Source of the DNA: Deltaproteobacteria bacterium
GTDB lineage: Bacteria; Desulfobacterota; Desulfuromonadia; Geobacterales; Geobacteraceae
DNA: 64,000 nucleotides
Reading direction: 5' to 3'
NCBI GenBank assembly: GCA_021847245.1
Contig: JAJZUC010000007.1
Coordinates: 1-64,000 of the forward strand
In this document: piece after piece, positions 9,306 through 19,610 of the stretch
Layout of the letters: every line of letters begins with the position of its first letter
Numbering within the stretch: position 1 is the first letter of the stretch
The notes under the pieces: model-generated
What the model was told of the DNA's origin: nothing
The model's database searches: none
Seen by the model: only the letters and a program-made list of their open reading frames with translations
Program-made: the position numbers and the translations under genes

Positions 9306-9839
9306 ATGCTGCGGGAATTCAGAAGAGTGCTTGCCGTGCTGGGGGTGACAATCCTCTGGGCGCAGATCTCTCACGGGGCTACATACCAGTGGGTTGATGA
9401 GAAGGGGGTCGTCAATTTTACCGATGACCCGGACAAGATCCCTCCCAAGTACCTCAAGAAAGCGCGCAAAATTACCGAGTTGTCGCCGTCCGCCCCATCG
9501 GGCCCATCGCAGCAGGAGAGGGGGTCGGAACCTCCCCCCCCTCAACCGGCACCCACCCTGATCGGGGGGAAGGACGAGCAGGCATGGCGCGCCCGGTTCT
9601 CCTCGCTCCGCGCAGAGATAAAGGCGCTTCGGGAGGGGCTTCCGGCGAAGGAGGAAGAGCTGGTTCAGCTGCGGCGCAAGCGGGTTATCTTTAAGGGAGC
9701 CCCGGAGAGGGTGGCGTACTACGCCAAAAAGGAGGAGATCGAGAAGGACGAGGCACGTATCAAGGAACTTGAAGCCGAGCTGGCGGCCCTTGACCAGGAG
9801 GCTTCCAGAGCGGGCGTTCCCCTCGAATGGCGAAAGTAG
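9306..9839 (+). CDS. DUF4124 domain-containing secreted protein
   Basis: This 177-residue protein has an N-terminal signal sequence (about 25 residues ending near SHG-ATY). A DUF4124 domain follows (YQWVDEKGVVNFTDDPDKIP), a short beta-rich module common in exported proteobacterial proteins of unknown function. The middle is Pro-rich. The last 80 residues are charged and helical (KALREGLPAKEEELVQLRRK and similar), probably a coiled coil. The ATG at 9306 is preceded by GAGGAGT at good spacing; the TTG upstream lacks this. It stands alone, divergent from the dodecaheme cytochrome. Confidence 0.8.
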   Translation: MLREFRRVLAVLGVTILWAQISHGATYQWVDEKGVVNFTDDPDKIPPKYLKKARKITELSPSAPSGPSQQERGSEPPPPQPAPTLIGGKDEQAWRARFSSLRAEIKALREGLPAKEEELVQLRRKRVIFKGAPERVAYYAKKEEIEKDEARIKELEAELAALDQEASRAGVPLEWRK

Positions 9840-9879
9840 GTTGCGTGTAATTTCGCTTCGTTACGCCAAGAACGGCACC

Positions 9880-9905
9880 TTCCGGCGCCGTTTTGATTTT
9901 CAGCC
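9880..9905 (+). terminator. weak terminator after the DUF4124 gene
   Basis: ACGGC and GCCGT form a short GC stem with inner pairing, followed by TTTTGATTTT. It sits between convergent genes. Confidence 0.4.
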
Positions 9906-9914
9906 TCTCTGTCG

Positions 9915-10604
9915 CTACCAGAATCGCCATTTCCCTGTCTGTAAAACGTAAATGCCGAGTGCAAGGTTGGTTGCCGCGTGGGCCACTATGCACTGGGCTA
10001 TGCTTTTAGTTCGGTAGAGCAGGAGGTTGTAGAGAACCCCTCCGGCAATTCCGGCGAAAACGTAGTGATGTTCGAGGCCGAACAGGATGACGGTTGCGAC
10101 GAAGGATGACCAGCTGAAAAATCCGATGGGCACCTGCTCGAAATTTCCGTCGACGATGTACCGGATAAAAAAGGATCTCCAGAAAAGTTCCTCCATGATA
10201 GGGACGACAAGGACCGCTCCGCCGAGACGAACCAGTATCATCGTTGTCCGCAGCGCCCCATCGCCGAAAAGGGAGGGGTCGAATCCCCTGGGGGGGGTGC
10301 TCGTGCCAAGCACCCAATCCATGTTGATCCAGAGGATAAATACCACGATGCCCACCAGGAGCGAAGCCGTCAGTTGCGAAAGTCGGCGAAGGTCGTTGCT
10401 GCGCAGTTCGCCGTAAGAGCGCCGGGAATAGAGAAGAGTTGCGATGACGGCGGCTATCTTGACCGGATAAATGAAGAGAAGGGTTCTGTCGCCCACTGGG
10501 ACGACGCCGTGTTCGCCGGCATAGCGCAGCAGTTCCTCCACGGCTATGAACGCCATATACGTGGCAAAGGGGACGATTCGCGCGGCGGCGTTCCTGGTTA
10601 ACAC
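9915..10604 (-). CDS. CPBP-type (CAAX protease-related) membrane protein
   Basis: This 229-residue integral membrane protein has about seven hydrophobic segments. The glutamate-based active-site motif of the CPBP/Abi family is present: MEELFWRSFF near residue 140, followed by FGLEHHYVFAGIAGG and HAATNLALG. These supply the conserved Glu, His and His/Asn of intramembrane glutamic proteases. The size and spacing resemble CAAX prenyl protease-related proteins that occur with exopolysaccharide or exosortase systems, but no such genes are adjacent. The GTG at 10604 is preferred because AGAGG lies 8 bases upstream; a longer frame reaching 10727 would add a non-hydrophobic tail. The substrate is unknown. 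Confidence 0.75.
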   Translation of the reverse strand: MLTRNAAARIVPFATYMAFIAVEELLRYAGEHGVVPVGDRTLLFIYPVKIAAVIATLLYSRRSYGELRSNDLRRLSQLTASLLVGIVVFILWINMDWVLGTSTPPRGFDPSLFGDGALRTTMILVRLGGAVLVVPIMEELFWRSFFIRYIVDGNFEQVPIGFFSWSSFVATVILFGLEHHYVFAGIAGGVLYNLLLYRTKSIAQCIVAHAATNLALGIYVLQTGKWRFW

Positions 10605-10720
10605 GGATTGACCTCTGTTGGTGGTGCCCTGCTGATGCCAGGATTTACTATAAAGGCAATTGCCGACTTTGCAAACGCTGCGCAACACGCGAAGTGCGTG
10701 GGTGTTGAAAAGGAGAACCC

Positions 10721-12172
10721 ATGACAACCGGTACCCAGGCCGACCTGAACATCCGCCCCGAGCCCGACCGCGAGATGACCGACATCGCCGCCTACGTGGC
10801 CGACTGCGTCATCGAGAACGGGGAGGCGTACGATACCGCCCGCCTGGTCCTCATGGATTCCCTCGGCTGTGCGATGCTGGCGCTTCGCTACTCCGAGTGC
10901 GCCAAGCTCCTCGGCCCGGTGGTTCCGGGGACGGTCGTCCCCCTGGGCGCCCGGGTCCCGGGGACCCGCTTCGAGCTCGATCCGGTGAAGGCCGCCTTCG
11001 ACATCGGGATCCTCATCCGCTGGCTCGACTACAACGACACCTGGCTCGCCGCCGAGTGGGGACACCCTTCCGACAACCTGGGGGGGATCCTTGCCGTGGC
11101 CGATCACCTGAGCCGTCGCCGGAGCGCCGCGGGAAAGCCTCCCCTCGTGATGCGCGATGTCCTGACCGCCATGATCAAGGCCCACGAGATCCAGGGGGTG
11201 ATGGCCCTCGAAAACTCCTTCAACCGGGTGGGGCTCGATCATGTGGTCCTCGTGAAGCTCGCCACGGCGGCGGTGGTGACCGCCATGCTGGGGGGCGGCA
11301 GGGAGGAGATCACCAGTGCCGTCTCCCAGGTCTGGGTCGACGGCCAGAGCCTGCGCACCTACCGCCACGCCCCCAACACCGGACCCCGCAAGTCGTGGGC
11401 CGCCGGGGACGCCACGAGCCGCGGGGTGAGGCTGGCGATGCTGACCATGGCCGGCGAGCCGGGTTATCCCGGCGCCCTCAGCGCGAAGAACTGGGGATTC
11501 TATGACGCCTCCTTCCGGGGGGAACGCTTCGGCTTCCAGCGCCCCTACGGCTCCTACGTCATGGAGAACGTCCTCTTCAAGATCGCCTTCCCGGCCGAGT
11601 TCCACGCCCAGACCGCCGTGGAGTGCGCCCTCCAGCTCCACGACCGGGTGCGGGGACGGCTCGACGACATCGAGCGGATCGTCCTTACCACCCAGGAGTC
11701 AGCGGTCCGGATCATCAGCAAGAGCGGTCCCCTCTACAACCCGGCGGACCGGGACCACTGTCTCCAGTACATGGTGGCGGCGGCCCTCGTCTTCGGCACC
11801 CTTACGGCGGATCACTACGAGGCCGCCGCGGCCGCCAACCCCCGCATCGACATGCTGCGGGAGCGGATGGAGGTGGTGGAGGACGCACGTTACAGCCGCG
11901 ACTACCTCGACCCGGAGAAGCGCTCCATCGCCAACGCCGTCCAGATATTCTTCAAGAGCGGCAACCATACCGAGAAGGTGGAGATCGAATACCCGCTGGG
12001 GCACCGTCGCCGGCGTTCGGAGGGGGTGCCGCTTCTGGTGCGGAAATTCCGCGCAAATCTCGCGTCGCACCTGCCGGCGGCCCGCTGCCGGGCCATCGCC
12101 GATCTCTGCCTCGACCCGCAGCGGCTCGATGCGACCCCGGTGCACGAATTCGTGGAGCTTTTCCTCATCTGA
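10721..12172 (+). CDS. prpD: MmgE/PrpD family protein, probable 2-methylcitrate dehydratase
   Basis: This 483-residue protein matches PrpD throughout. The N-terminal helical domain has [20 protein letters not shown]. The lid and substrate region has [24 protein letters not shown], and the C-terminal domain has [19 protein letters not shown]. PrpD dehydrates 2-methylcitrate to 2-methyl-cis-aconitate in propionate oxidation. The methylcitrate synthase and lyase genes are not adjacent, and MmgE/PrpD proteins also act on other hydroxy acids, so the substrate is inferred. The ribosome binding site is GGAGAA, 7 bases before the ATG. ettA follows 83 bases later, possibly in the same transcript. Confidence 0.88.
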   Translation: MTTGTQADLNIRPEPDREMTDIAAYVADCVIENGEAYDTARLVLMDSLGCAMLALRYSECAKLLGPVVPGTVVPLGARVPGTRFELDPVKAAFDIGILIRWLDYNDTWLAAEWGHPSDNLGGILAVADHLSRRRSAAGKPPLVMRDVLTAMIKAHEIQGVMALENSFNRVGLDHVVLVKLATAAVVTAMLGGGREEITSAVSQVWVDGQSLRTYRHAPNTGPRKSWAAGDATSRGVRLAMLTMAGEPGYPGALSAKNWGFYDASFRGERFGFQRPYGSYVMENVLFKIAFPAEFHAQTAVECALQLHDRVRGRLDDIERIVLTTQESAVRIISKSGPLYNPADRDHCLQYMVAAALVFGTLTADHYEAAAAANPRIDMLRERMEVVEDARYSRDYLDPEKRSIANAVQIFFKSGNHTEKVEIEYPLGHRRRRSEGVPLLVRKFRANLASHLPAARCRAIADLCLDPQRLDATPVHEFVELFLI

Positions 12173-12255
12173 AGTGATTTTCACTGCGCAGTTGACAGTT
12201 CAGCGCGTGAAAGGTTAAAAAAGACCGATTTCACCTCAGGAGGTTGCGCCACGCG

Positions 12256-13935
<1,680 letters not shown>

Positions 13936-13956
13936 CGCCGGCGTTATGCATCATGA

Positions 13957-13994
13957 AACGACAAAGGGCGACTTTTCAGTCGCCCTTTGTCGTT
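13957..13994 (+). terminator. Rho-independent terminator after ettA
   Basis: A perfect 17-bp stem (13957-13973 with 13978-13994, loop TTTC) ends in CGTTTT. It probably also serves the leftward small gene on the other side. Confidence 0.9.
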
Positions 13995-14016
13995 TTGAAG
14001 AGGTGGTGGTTTGGAT

Positions 14017-14220
14017 TCAGAAGCAGGAGACGTATGCCGTATGGCGGGGGTCGGAAAGAGGAACCGTGCGCTGTTTTCTGTCACTCTGGCGGTTCACGGT
14101 CTCGATCCAGTCACCGGAATTCAGAAACGATTTGATCTGGCCATCCTTGATGAGTTGGCCGAGATTGGATTCCCGCGCCACGGTAACGGTATCATCGATC
14201 AAGCGTACGAGTACAACCAT
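14017..14220 (-). CDS. small conserved Geobacter-type protein, function unknown
   Basis: This 67-residue protein begins MVVLVRLIDDTVTVARESN and continues LGQLIKDGQIKSFLNSGDWI. The pattern xLGxLIxxGxIxxFxxSxxW recalls a family of very small Desulfuromonadales proteins, but no function is known to me. A near-perfect ribosome binding site (AAAGGAGGA) lies 6-7 bases before the ATG. A good promoter lies about 130 bases upstream on the same strand, so it is probably a real gene with a long leader. The last 20 residues are hydrophilic and may be less conserved. Confidence 0.7.
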   Translation of the reverse strand: MVVLVRLIDDTVTVARESNLGQLIKDGQIKSFLNSGDWIETVNRQSDRKQRTVPLSDPRHTAYVSCF

Positions 14221-14347
14221 GTCCCTTCCTCCTTTGCTGTACCGGGTTTCATCGGGGCGGCCATCCCGGGCCGTCCGTTCCAGCGACGCATCGTGCGCTT
14301 GGGGTCTTCACCTCCGTTCCATGGCCGGATCGAGTAAACACGTATAA

Positions 14348-14376
14348 TGTATACATAAAAAGTTTCCGGCTGTAAA
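14348..14376 (-). promoter_or_regulatory. promoter for the small leftward gene
   Basis: On the minus strand TTTACA (14376-14371) and TATACA (14353-14348) are 17 bases apart. The resulting leader is about 120 bases. It does not show the GEMM-I riboswitch consensus. Confidence 0.5.
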
Positions 14377-14386
14377 TAAAAAAGAA

Positions 14387-14400
14387 TTAGCCATGGCTAA
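14387..14400. promoter_or_regulatory. 14-bp palindrome between divergent promoters, possible operator
   Basis: TTAGCCATGGCTAA is a perfect palindrome. It lies just upstream of the -35 element of the leftward small gene and about 80 bases upstream of the rightward promoter of the respiratory operon. Binding of a dimeric regulator is inferred only from symmetry and position. Confidence 0.35.
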
Positions 14401-14478
14401 TCCCCCGGGTGAGACGTGACAGGCGCGACGATGCTTCTCCCGCTGTGCTCTGTCCGCTCGTCGGACGCCGCTGCCGGT

Positions 14479-14506
14479 TTGACACGCCCTAAATGCCAAC
14501 TATTAT
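14479..14506 (+). promoter_or_regulatory. sigma-70 promoter of the alternative complex III-like operon
   Basis: TTGACA (14479-14484) and TATTAT (14501-14506) are 16 bases apart. Transcription would start near 14513, so the inverted-repeat element at 14561-14758 would lie inside the 5' leader. Confidence 0.65.
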
Positions 14507-14560
14507 TGTTAGCAATGGAAGGGGCGCTGTCCCGACCGCCATATCCCGGTTTCTCTTCTG

Positions 14561-14758
14561 CCTGAATCCGTGAGCCCGGAAAGCCCGCCGGAGCGAATCT
14601 GCCCTGTTTCGCAGCCGAACCGGCGAATGGAGGGTCCGCGGCCGATCTTGTTTGAACCCGCCAGGGTGAGTTGATCGGCCGAGAGCGGAATGAGCCCTGG
14701 AGAGGCAGAAACAGGGCACTCTGAGCGGAGGCGGACTTACCGGGCTCACGAATTCAGG
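14561..14758 (+). repeat. MITE-like inverted-repeat element, copy 1
   Basis: The ends are inverted copies of one another: CCTGAATCCGTGAGCCCGG at 14561 and CCGGGCTCACGAATTCAGG ending at 14758. A second inner arm pairs TGCCCTGTTTC (14600-14610) with GAAACAGGGCA (14708-14718). The core contains GGGTGAGTTGATCGGCCG. A second copy, reversed, lies at 20696-20880. The element holds no convincing reading frame. Its right end reaches to within 15 bases of the first gene of the operon. It could be a small non-autonomous transposable element or a structured RNA leader. Confidence 0.75.
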
Positions 14759-14772
14759 TTCTGGTGAACGGC

Positions 14773-15288
14773 ATGAAGAAATCGCGGTTTTTTGCCGGGC
14801 TGGCCGTTGCAGTGGGCGCAATCATCGCCGGGCTGGCGCTGATGTATGCTCTGCCGCTCGATTTCCGGGACCGTGCCCCGCTCCAGCCCATCGCCTTCAG
14901 CCATAAGCAGCATGCCGGCGATAACCGCATCCAGTGCCTCTTCTGTCACCGGTACGCCCTGAAGTCTCCTGTGGCCGGCATTCCGGCCGTGGCGGATTGC
15001 CGGGCCTGCCATCTGTTCATCTCTCCCAACGCGCCAGAAATCAGGAAACTGACGGGATACTGGGAAAGACGGGAACCGATTCCGTGGGTCAGGGTCTACA
15101 GTGTGCCGGATTTCGTCTACTTCCCCCACATGATGCACCTGCGGGCCGGACTGGTCTGCACCACCTGCCACGGCGAAGTGGCCGCCATGGAACGGATCAC
15201 CCGTTCCGTCAGCCTGAAGATGGGGTGGTGCCTGAACTGTCATCGGCAGCACCGGGCCAGCATCGACTGCTGGACGTGCCACATATAG
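14773..15288 (+). CDS. pentaheme cytochrome c subunit, ActA-like
   Basis: This 171-residue protein has one N-terminal membrane helix (FFAGLAVAVGAIIAGLALMY) that anchors it facing the periplasm. Five CXXCH sites follow (CLFCH, CRACH, CTTCH, CLNCH, CWTCH), with His residues such as FSHKQH and FPHMMH as distal ligands. Heme number, order and neighbours match ActA, the pentaheme subunit of alternative complex III. That complex oxidises menaquinol and passes electrons to periplasmic cytochromes. The first gene of a six-gene operon. ATG 14773 gives a typical MKKS start; a GTG at 14764, closer to AGG from the repeat element, is also possible. Confidence 0.85.
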   Translation: MKKSRFFAGLAVAVGAIIAGLALMYALPLDFRDRAPLQPIAFSHKQHAGDNRIQCLFCHRYALKSPVAGIPAVADCRACHLFISPNAPEIRKLTGYWERREPIPWVRVYSVPDFVYFPHMMHLRAGLVCTTCHGEVAAMERITRSVSLKMGWCLNCHRQHRASIDCWTCHI

Positions 15289-15299
15289 ACGGAGCCGTC

Positions 15300-17495
15300 A
15301 TGAAACGGAGAACCTTTCTGCAGCTCGGAGGGATGACAGCCGCCGGTGCCTGGCTTTCGGGATGCCGCTCGGCAAACGAAAGGCTCATCCCATACCTGGT
15401 CTCGCCCGACGAGGGGGTGACCCCCGGCAGGGCGGAATATTACGCCAGCGCCTGCCGGTTCTGTCCGGCCGGCTGCGGCATCCTGGTCCGGGTATCGGAG
15501 GGGCGGGCGAAGAAAATCGAGGGAAACCCCGCGCACCCGGTCAACAGGGGAAAGCTCTGCGCCAGGGGGCAGGCCATTTTGCAGGAGCTCTACCATCCCG
15601 ACCGGGTGCCGCAGCCGCTCAAGCGTACCGGCCCCCGCGGTTCGGGAAAGTTCACGCCGATTTCCTGGGGAGAGGGGCTTTCCCTGCTCGCGGGCCGGCT
15701 CAGTGCCCTGCAGCGGGAGCGGAGCACCGAGCGTCTGGCCCTGATGACCACGCAGCTGCGGGGCACCCTGGCGGAGCTGGCGGACCGCTTCGTGGCCGCC
15801 TTCGGCTCCCCCCATCACATCCGCTTCGATCTCCTGGCCCCCGATTGGCTGCGCGCGGCCAACCGGCGGAGTTTCGGCCAGGCGAGCCTTCCCTGGTACG
15901 ACATCGCCGAGACCCGCTACCTTCTGAGCTTCGGCGCCGATTTCCTGGAATACCACCTGTCGCCGGTCCATTACGGCTTCGCCTTCGGCCGGATGCGGCA
16001 GGGGAGGGACACGGTCCGTGGCCATTTCACTTACGTCGGCGGCCGCATGTCGCTGACCGCCGCCTCGGCGGATCGCTGGATGCCGGTCCGGCCCGGAAGC
16101 GAGGGAGCGCTGGCCCTCGGGATGGCGCGCCTGATCCTCACCGAATCTCTGTACGACGCGGCTTCCATGGCGGCAAGCGGACTCTGGCCGGAGCGGCTGG
16201 CGGCCGGGCTTGAGGCTTATGATCTTCCGCAGGTGGCGCAACTCACCGGCTTGCCTCAGCAGGTCATCGCCGAGGTCGCCCGGGAGTTCGCCACGACCCC
16301 TCCGTCGCTCGCCATGGCCGGCGAGATGGTCGCCTTCCAGGATAACGGTCCGGAAGCGGTGCGCGCCGTCCAGCTGCTGAACGTGCTGGCGGGAAACCTG
16401 AACCGGCCGGGGGGAGTCTTCCCCGGCGGTTCGGTTGCCGGACCCGAGAACTCTTTCGCCGATCTCCTTGCTTTCGTGGAGAGAATGCGGGGCGACCGGA
16501 TCGGGGTGGCCCTGATCCATGGTGATCCGCTCCACACCATTCCCCCAGTCACCGGTTTTCCCGAGGCGCTGGCAAGGGTTCCGTTCGTGGTGAGCTTCTC
16601 GCCGCTTCTCGACGATACCGCCCTGCAGGCGGACCTTATTCTCCCCGATCACGCCGCACTGGAGAGCTGGGGGGACGTGATTCCGCCTGTCGCTCCCCGC
16701 GGGACGGTGATCGGGCTCATGCAGCCGGTGGTGACGCCGCTCCACGACACGCGCCAGTTCCCCGAGGTGCTGATGGCGACCGCCAGGGAGCTGGGTGGCG
16801 GGATGGCCGCGGCATTTCCCCAGCAGTCGTACCTGGAGATGTTGAAGGAGGCGATGAAGAAGGAGGTTCACCCCGCGGGGGGGATCGACTTCGAGACGGT
16901 ATGGGTCGATCTCCTCAGGCAGGGGGGGCTTTTCAAGACAGAGGGGAAAGGCGGAAAGGGGTATCGCTGGACGGCCGAGGCGCCCGTCCCCGCCCCGGCG
17001 GAGCCCCGCTTTGCCGGCGATGACAAGCGGTTTCCGCTCCATCTGCAGATCTATCCGTCAACCGCCTTTTACGACGGCAGGGGAGCCCCGCTTCCCTGGC
17101 TGCAGCAGCTTCCCGACCCGATGACCACCGTGGTCTGGGACAGTTGGGTGGAGATAAATCCCGCGACCGCCGCCGGGCTCGGGATCGGGTTCGGCGACCT
17201 GGTGGAGGTGACTTCCCCCCGAGGCTCGCTCCACCTCCCCGCGGTGCTCTATCCCGGCATCCGCCCCGACATGGTGGCGATCCCGATGGGGCAGGGGCAC
17301 CGGGGAATGGGGCGCTATGCGGAGGGGAGGGGGGTCAACCCCCTGGCACTATTGGCTTTGGCAGACAACGGAACCGGACCGCTGCCGGCCTGGAATGCCA
17401 CCCGGGTGCGGGTAGCCAGGATATCGAAAGAAGGTAATCTGGTGACGGCCGGCAATCCGGAGGGGAGCTACCGGGGCGAGTTGATCGAGATCTGA
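15300..17495 (+). CDS. molybdopterin-oxidoreductase-fold subunit, ActB N-terminal half
   Basis: This 731-residue protein begins with a Tat-type signal (KRRTFLQLGG) and a lipobox-like LSGC, so it is probably exported folded and lipid-anchored. Near residue 55 it has CRFCPAGCG and then CARG, giving the Cx2Cx3C...C pattern for a 4Fe-4S cluster. The rest follows the molybdopterin oxidoreductase fold. The usual Cys/Ser/Sec molybdenum ligand is not visible, and WYDIAETRYLLSFGADFLE is typical of the cofactor-poor B1 half of ActB in alternative complex III. In many relatives B1 and the Fe-S B2 half are fused; here they are separate genes 26 bases apart. Its role is inferred to be a structural and electron-transfer scaffold. 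Confidence 0.85.
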   Translation: MKRRTFLQLGGMTAAGAWLSGCRSANERLIPYLVSPDEGVTPGRAEYYASACRFCPAGCGILVRVSEGRAKKIEGNPAHPVNRGKLCARGQAILQELYHPDRVPQPLKRTGPRGSGKFTPISWGEGLSLLAGRLSALQRERSTERLALMTTQLRGTLAELADRFVAAFGSPHHIRFDLLAPDWLRAANRRSFGQASLPWYDIAETRYLLSFGADFLEYHLSPVHYGFAFGRMRQGRDTVRGHFTYVGGRMSLTAASADRWMPVRPGSEGALALGMARLILTESLYDAASMAASGLWPERLAAGLEAYDLPQVAQLTGLPQQVIAEVAREFATTPPSLAMAGEMVAFQDNGPEAVRAVQLLNVLAGNLNRPGGVFPGGSVAGPENSFADLLAFVERMRGDRIGVALIHGDPLHTIPPVTGFPEALARVPFVVSFSPLLDDTALQADLILPDHAALESWGDVIPPVAPRGTVIGLMQPVVTPLHDTRQFPEVLMATARELGGGMAAAFPQQSYLEMLKEAMKKEVHPAGGIDFETVWVDLLRQGGLFKTEGKGGKGYRWTAEAPVPAPAEPRFAGDDKRFPLHLQIYPSTAFYDGRGAPLPWLQQLPDPMTTVVWDSWVEINPATAAGLGIGFGDLVEVTSPRGSLHLPAVLYPGIRPDMVAIPMGQGHRGMGRYAEGRGVNPLALLALADNGTGPLPAWNATRVRVARISKEGNLVTAGNPEGSYRGELIEI

Positions 17496-17521
17496 CCTGA
17501 AGCCCGGAGGAGCCTGGACCC

Positions 17522-18235
17522 ATGGAAAAACAGACGAGCCCATACCGCTGGGGGATGGTGGTCGACCTCGACCGCTGCACCGGTTGCGGCGCCTGCGTGG
17601 TCGCCTGCCAGGCGGAGAACAACGTGGCCATCTGCGGCAAGAAGGAGATCGCCGAGGGGCGCAACATGCACTGGCTGCGGATCGAGCGTTTCTGGGTGGG
17701 AGAGTACCCCAACGTCCGGGCACGCTTTCTTCCCGTCCTCTGCCAGCACTGCCGGGACGCCCCGTGCGAGCCGGTCTGCCCGGTCTACGCCAGCTACCAC
17801 AACCCCGACGGCCTGAACGGCCAGGTCTACAACCGCTGCGTCGGCACCCGCTATTGCGGCAACAACTGTCCCTACGCCGTGCGGGTCTTCAACTTCTACA
17901 GCCACCAGTGGCCGAAACCGCTCGATAACCAGCTGAGTCCCGACATCACCGTGCGCCCCCGCGGGGTGATGGAAAAATGCACCTTCTGCGTCCAGCGGAT
18001 CCGCCGGGCCAAGGAAGATGCCAGTGGGGAAGGGCGACTGGTCCGCGACGGTGAGGTGCAGCCGGCCTGCGCCCAGACTTGCCCGGCCGAGGCGCTGGTC
18101 TTCGGCAACCTCGCCGACCCCCGCAGCCGGGTGGCGCGCCTGGTCCGCAGCCCCAGGCGCTTCCGCCTGCTGGAGCACCTCGGTACCCACCCGTCGGTCT
18201 ATTACCTGAAGGGAGGAGGACGCGAGCATGTCTGA
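17522..18235 (+). CDS. multi-cluster ferredoxin-type Fe-S subunit, ActB C-terminal half (B2)
   Basis: This 237-residue protein carries the four cysteine groups of NrfC/PsrB-type electron-transfer subunits. They are CTGCGACVVACQAEN, CQHCRDAPCEPVCP, CVGTRYCGNNCPYAV, and CTFCVQRI with CAQTCPAEAL. Three or four iron-sulfur clusters are expected. It would sit next to the NrfD-like subunit and lead electrons from menaquinol to the hemes. No signal peptide is seen, so it is probably exported together with the Tat-dependent partner. GCCCGGAGGAGCC supplies the ribosome binding site. The end overlaps the next gene by 8 bases. Confidence 0.9.
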   Translation: MEKQTSPYRWGMVVDLDRCTGCGACVVACQAENNVAICGKKEIAEGRNMHWLRIERFWVGEYPNVRARFLPVLCQHCRDAPCEPVCPVYASYHNPDGLNGQVYNRCVGTRYCGNNCPYAVRVFNFYSHQWPKPLDNQLSPDITVRPRGVMEKCTFCVQRIRRAKEDASGEGRLVRDGEVQPACAQTCPAEALVFGNLADPRSRVARLVRSPRRFRLLEHLGTHPSVYYLKGGGREHV

Positions 18236-19610
18236 ACCAACGCTTTCGGCCGCCAAGAGCGCTGTCCGGATGAACGACGCGATGCTCTCCTCGCTGCGCC
18301 CCCCGACCCTGCGCTGGTATCTGCTCGCCTTTTTCCTGGGGGGGGTGGTGGCCTGGGGACTCTACGCCTTCGGTTACATGGTGTCGACCGACATGAGCTG
18401 CACCGGCCTGGACCGCCCGGTCATGTGGGGGGTCTATATCGTAAACTTCGTCTTCTGGATCGGCCTGTCCCATTCGGGGACCATGGTCTCGGCCATTCTG
18501 CGCCTCTCCCGCGCCAACTGGCGCCGGCCGATCCTGCGGGCCGCCGAGGCGATGACCGTCTTCACCGTTACCATCGGGGGGCTCTTTCCGCTCATCCATC
18601 TGGGGCGCAACTGGGTCTTCTTCTATCTCATTCCCTATCCCAACCAGCGGGGGCTGTGGCCCAACTTCCGCTCGGCGCTGTTGTGGGACGCCACGGCGAT
18701 CTTCACCTACATCATCGGCAGCTCCCTCTTTCTCTACCTCGGGATGCTCCCCGATCTCGCCGTGGCCCGGGACCGTTGCGCGGGGTGGCGCCGCACCCTT
18801 TACGGGGCGCTGGCCATGGGGTGGCGGGGAACGGCGCGGGAATGGCTGATCTTTCAAAAGGCCTCCACCCTGATGGCGGCCCTGATCATCCCGGTGGCCG
18901 TCTCGGTCCACTCCATCGTCGCCTGGGACTTCGCCGTCACCGTGGTCCCCGGCTGGCACAGCACCATCTTTCCCCCCTACTTCGTGATCGGCGCCATCCT
19001 CTCCGGGGTGGCCGCCGTCATCACCCTGATGGCCATCATCCGGAAGGCTTTCCACCTGGAGGAATTTCTGACCCCCCTCCACTTCGACAACATGGGAAAG
19101 CTTCTCCTGGTCATCGCCCTTCTCTGGTCCTACGCCTATTTTGTCGAGGTGCAGACCACCTGGTATGCCCATGAGCCGATCGAGTGGGAGGTCTTCAGTT
19201 TCATGGCCGGCAGGTACACGCCGGCGCTAGTTTTGATGCTCGTCGGCAACTCGCTCCTGCCGCTTACGCTCCTCTGCTTCAGACGGATCAGGCGCTCTGT
19301 CGGCGCGATGCTGGTGATCTCCCTCCTGGTGAACGTCGCCATGTTCATCGAGCGCTACCTGATCATCGTCCCTTCGCTCTCCCACAAGAACATGCCGTTC
19401 GTCTGGGGGACCTACTCGCCGTCCTGGGTGGAACTCTCCGTCACCGCGGGGGCCTTTGCCGGCTTCGCCCTGATGTATACCTTCTTTGCCAAGTGCTTCC
19501 CGATGGTGGCGCTGACCGACGTGCGGGAACTGGAAGCGCGAAAGGTCCTTGTCCCGTTCGCCCGCGCCGAGCTGCCGTCCATCGCGGGGAAGGAGGGGGG
19601 AGATGATTGA
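18228..19610 (+). CDS. NrfD/ActC-type quinol-binding membrane subunit
   Basis: This 460-residue integral membrane protein has about ten hydrophobic helices. Family features include VYIVNFVFWIGLSHSGTMVSAIL, the long middle helices, and HSIVAWDFAV near residue 225, which corresponds to the conserved His/Asp region of the quinol pocket. It belongs to the NrfD/PsrC family and matches ActC, which binds menaquinol and may couple oxidation to proton transfer. It overlaps the Fe-S gene upstream and the DUF3341 gene downstream, showing tight co-expression. Confidence 0.9.
   Translation: MSEPTLSAAKSAVRMNDAMLSSLRPPTLRWYLLAFFLGGVVAWGLYAFGYMVSTDMSCTGLDRPVMWGVYIVNFVFWIGLSHSGTMVSAILRLSRANWRRPILRAAEAMTVFTVTIGGLFPLIHLGRNWVFFYLIPYPNQRGLWPNFRSALLWDATAIFTYIIGSSLFLYLGMLPDLAVARDRCAGWRRTLYGALAMGWRGTAREWLIFQKASTLMAALIIPVAVSVHSIVAWDFAVTVVPGWHSTIFPPYFVIGAILSGVAAVITLMAIIRKAFHLEEFLTPLHFDNMGKLLLVIALLWSYAYFVEVQTTWYAHEPIEWEVFSFMAGRYTPALVLMLVGNSLLPLTLLCFRRIRRSVGAMLVISLLVNVAMFIERYLIIVPSLSHKNMPFVWGTYSPSWVELSVTAGAFAGFALMYTFFAKCFPMVALTDVRELEARKVLVPFARAELPSIAGKEGGDD

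Noticed and set aside
10721-12172. prpD as part of a methylcitrate operon
   Set aside because: No prpB, prpC or acnD-like gene is adjacent; neighbours are a membrane protease and ettA.
14513-14560. GEMM-I (cyclic dinucleotide) riboswitch upstream of cytochrome operons
   Set aside because: I looked in the leaders of the 12-heme cytochrome, both respiratory operons and the small gene for the GCACAGGGCAAACC and GGACGCAAAGC blocks and found none.
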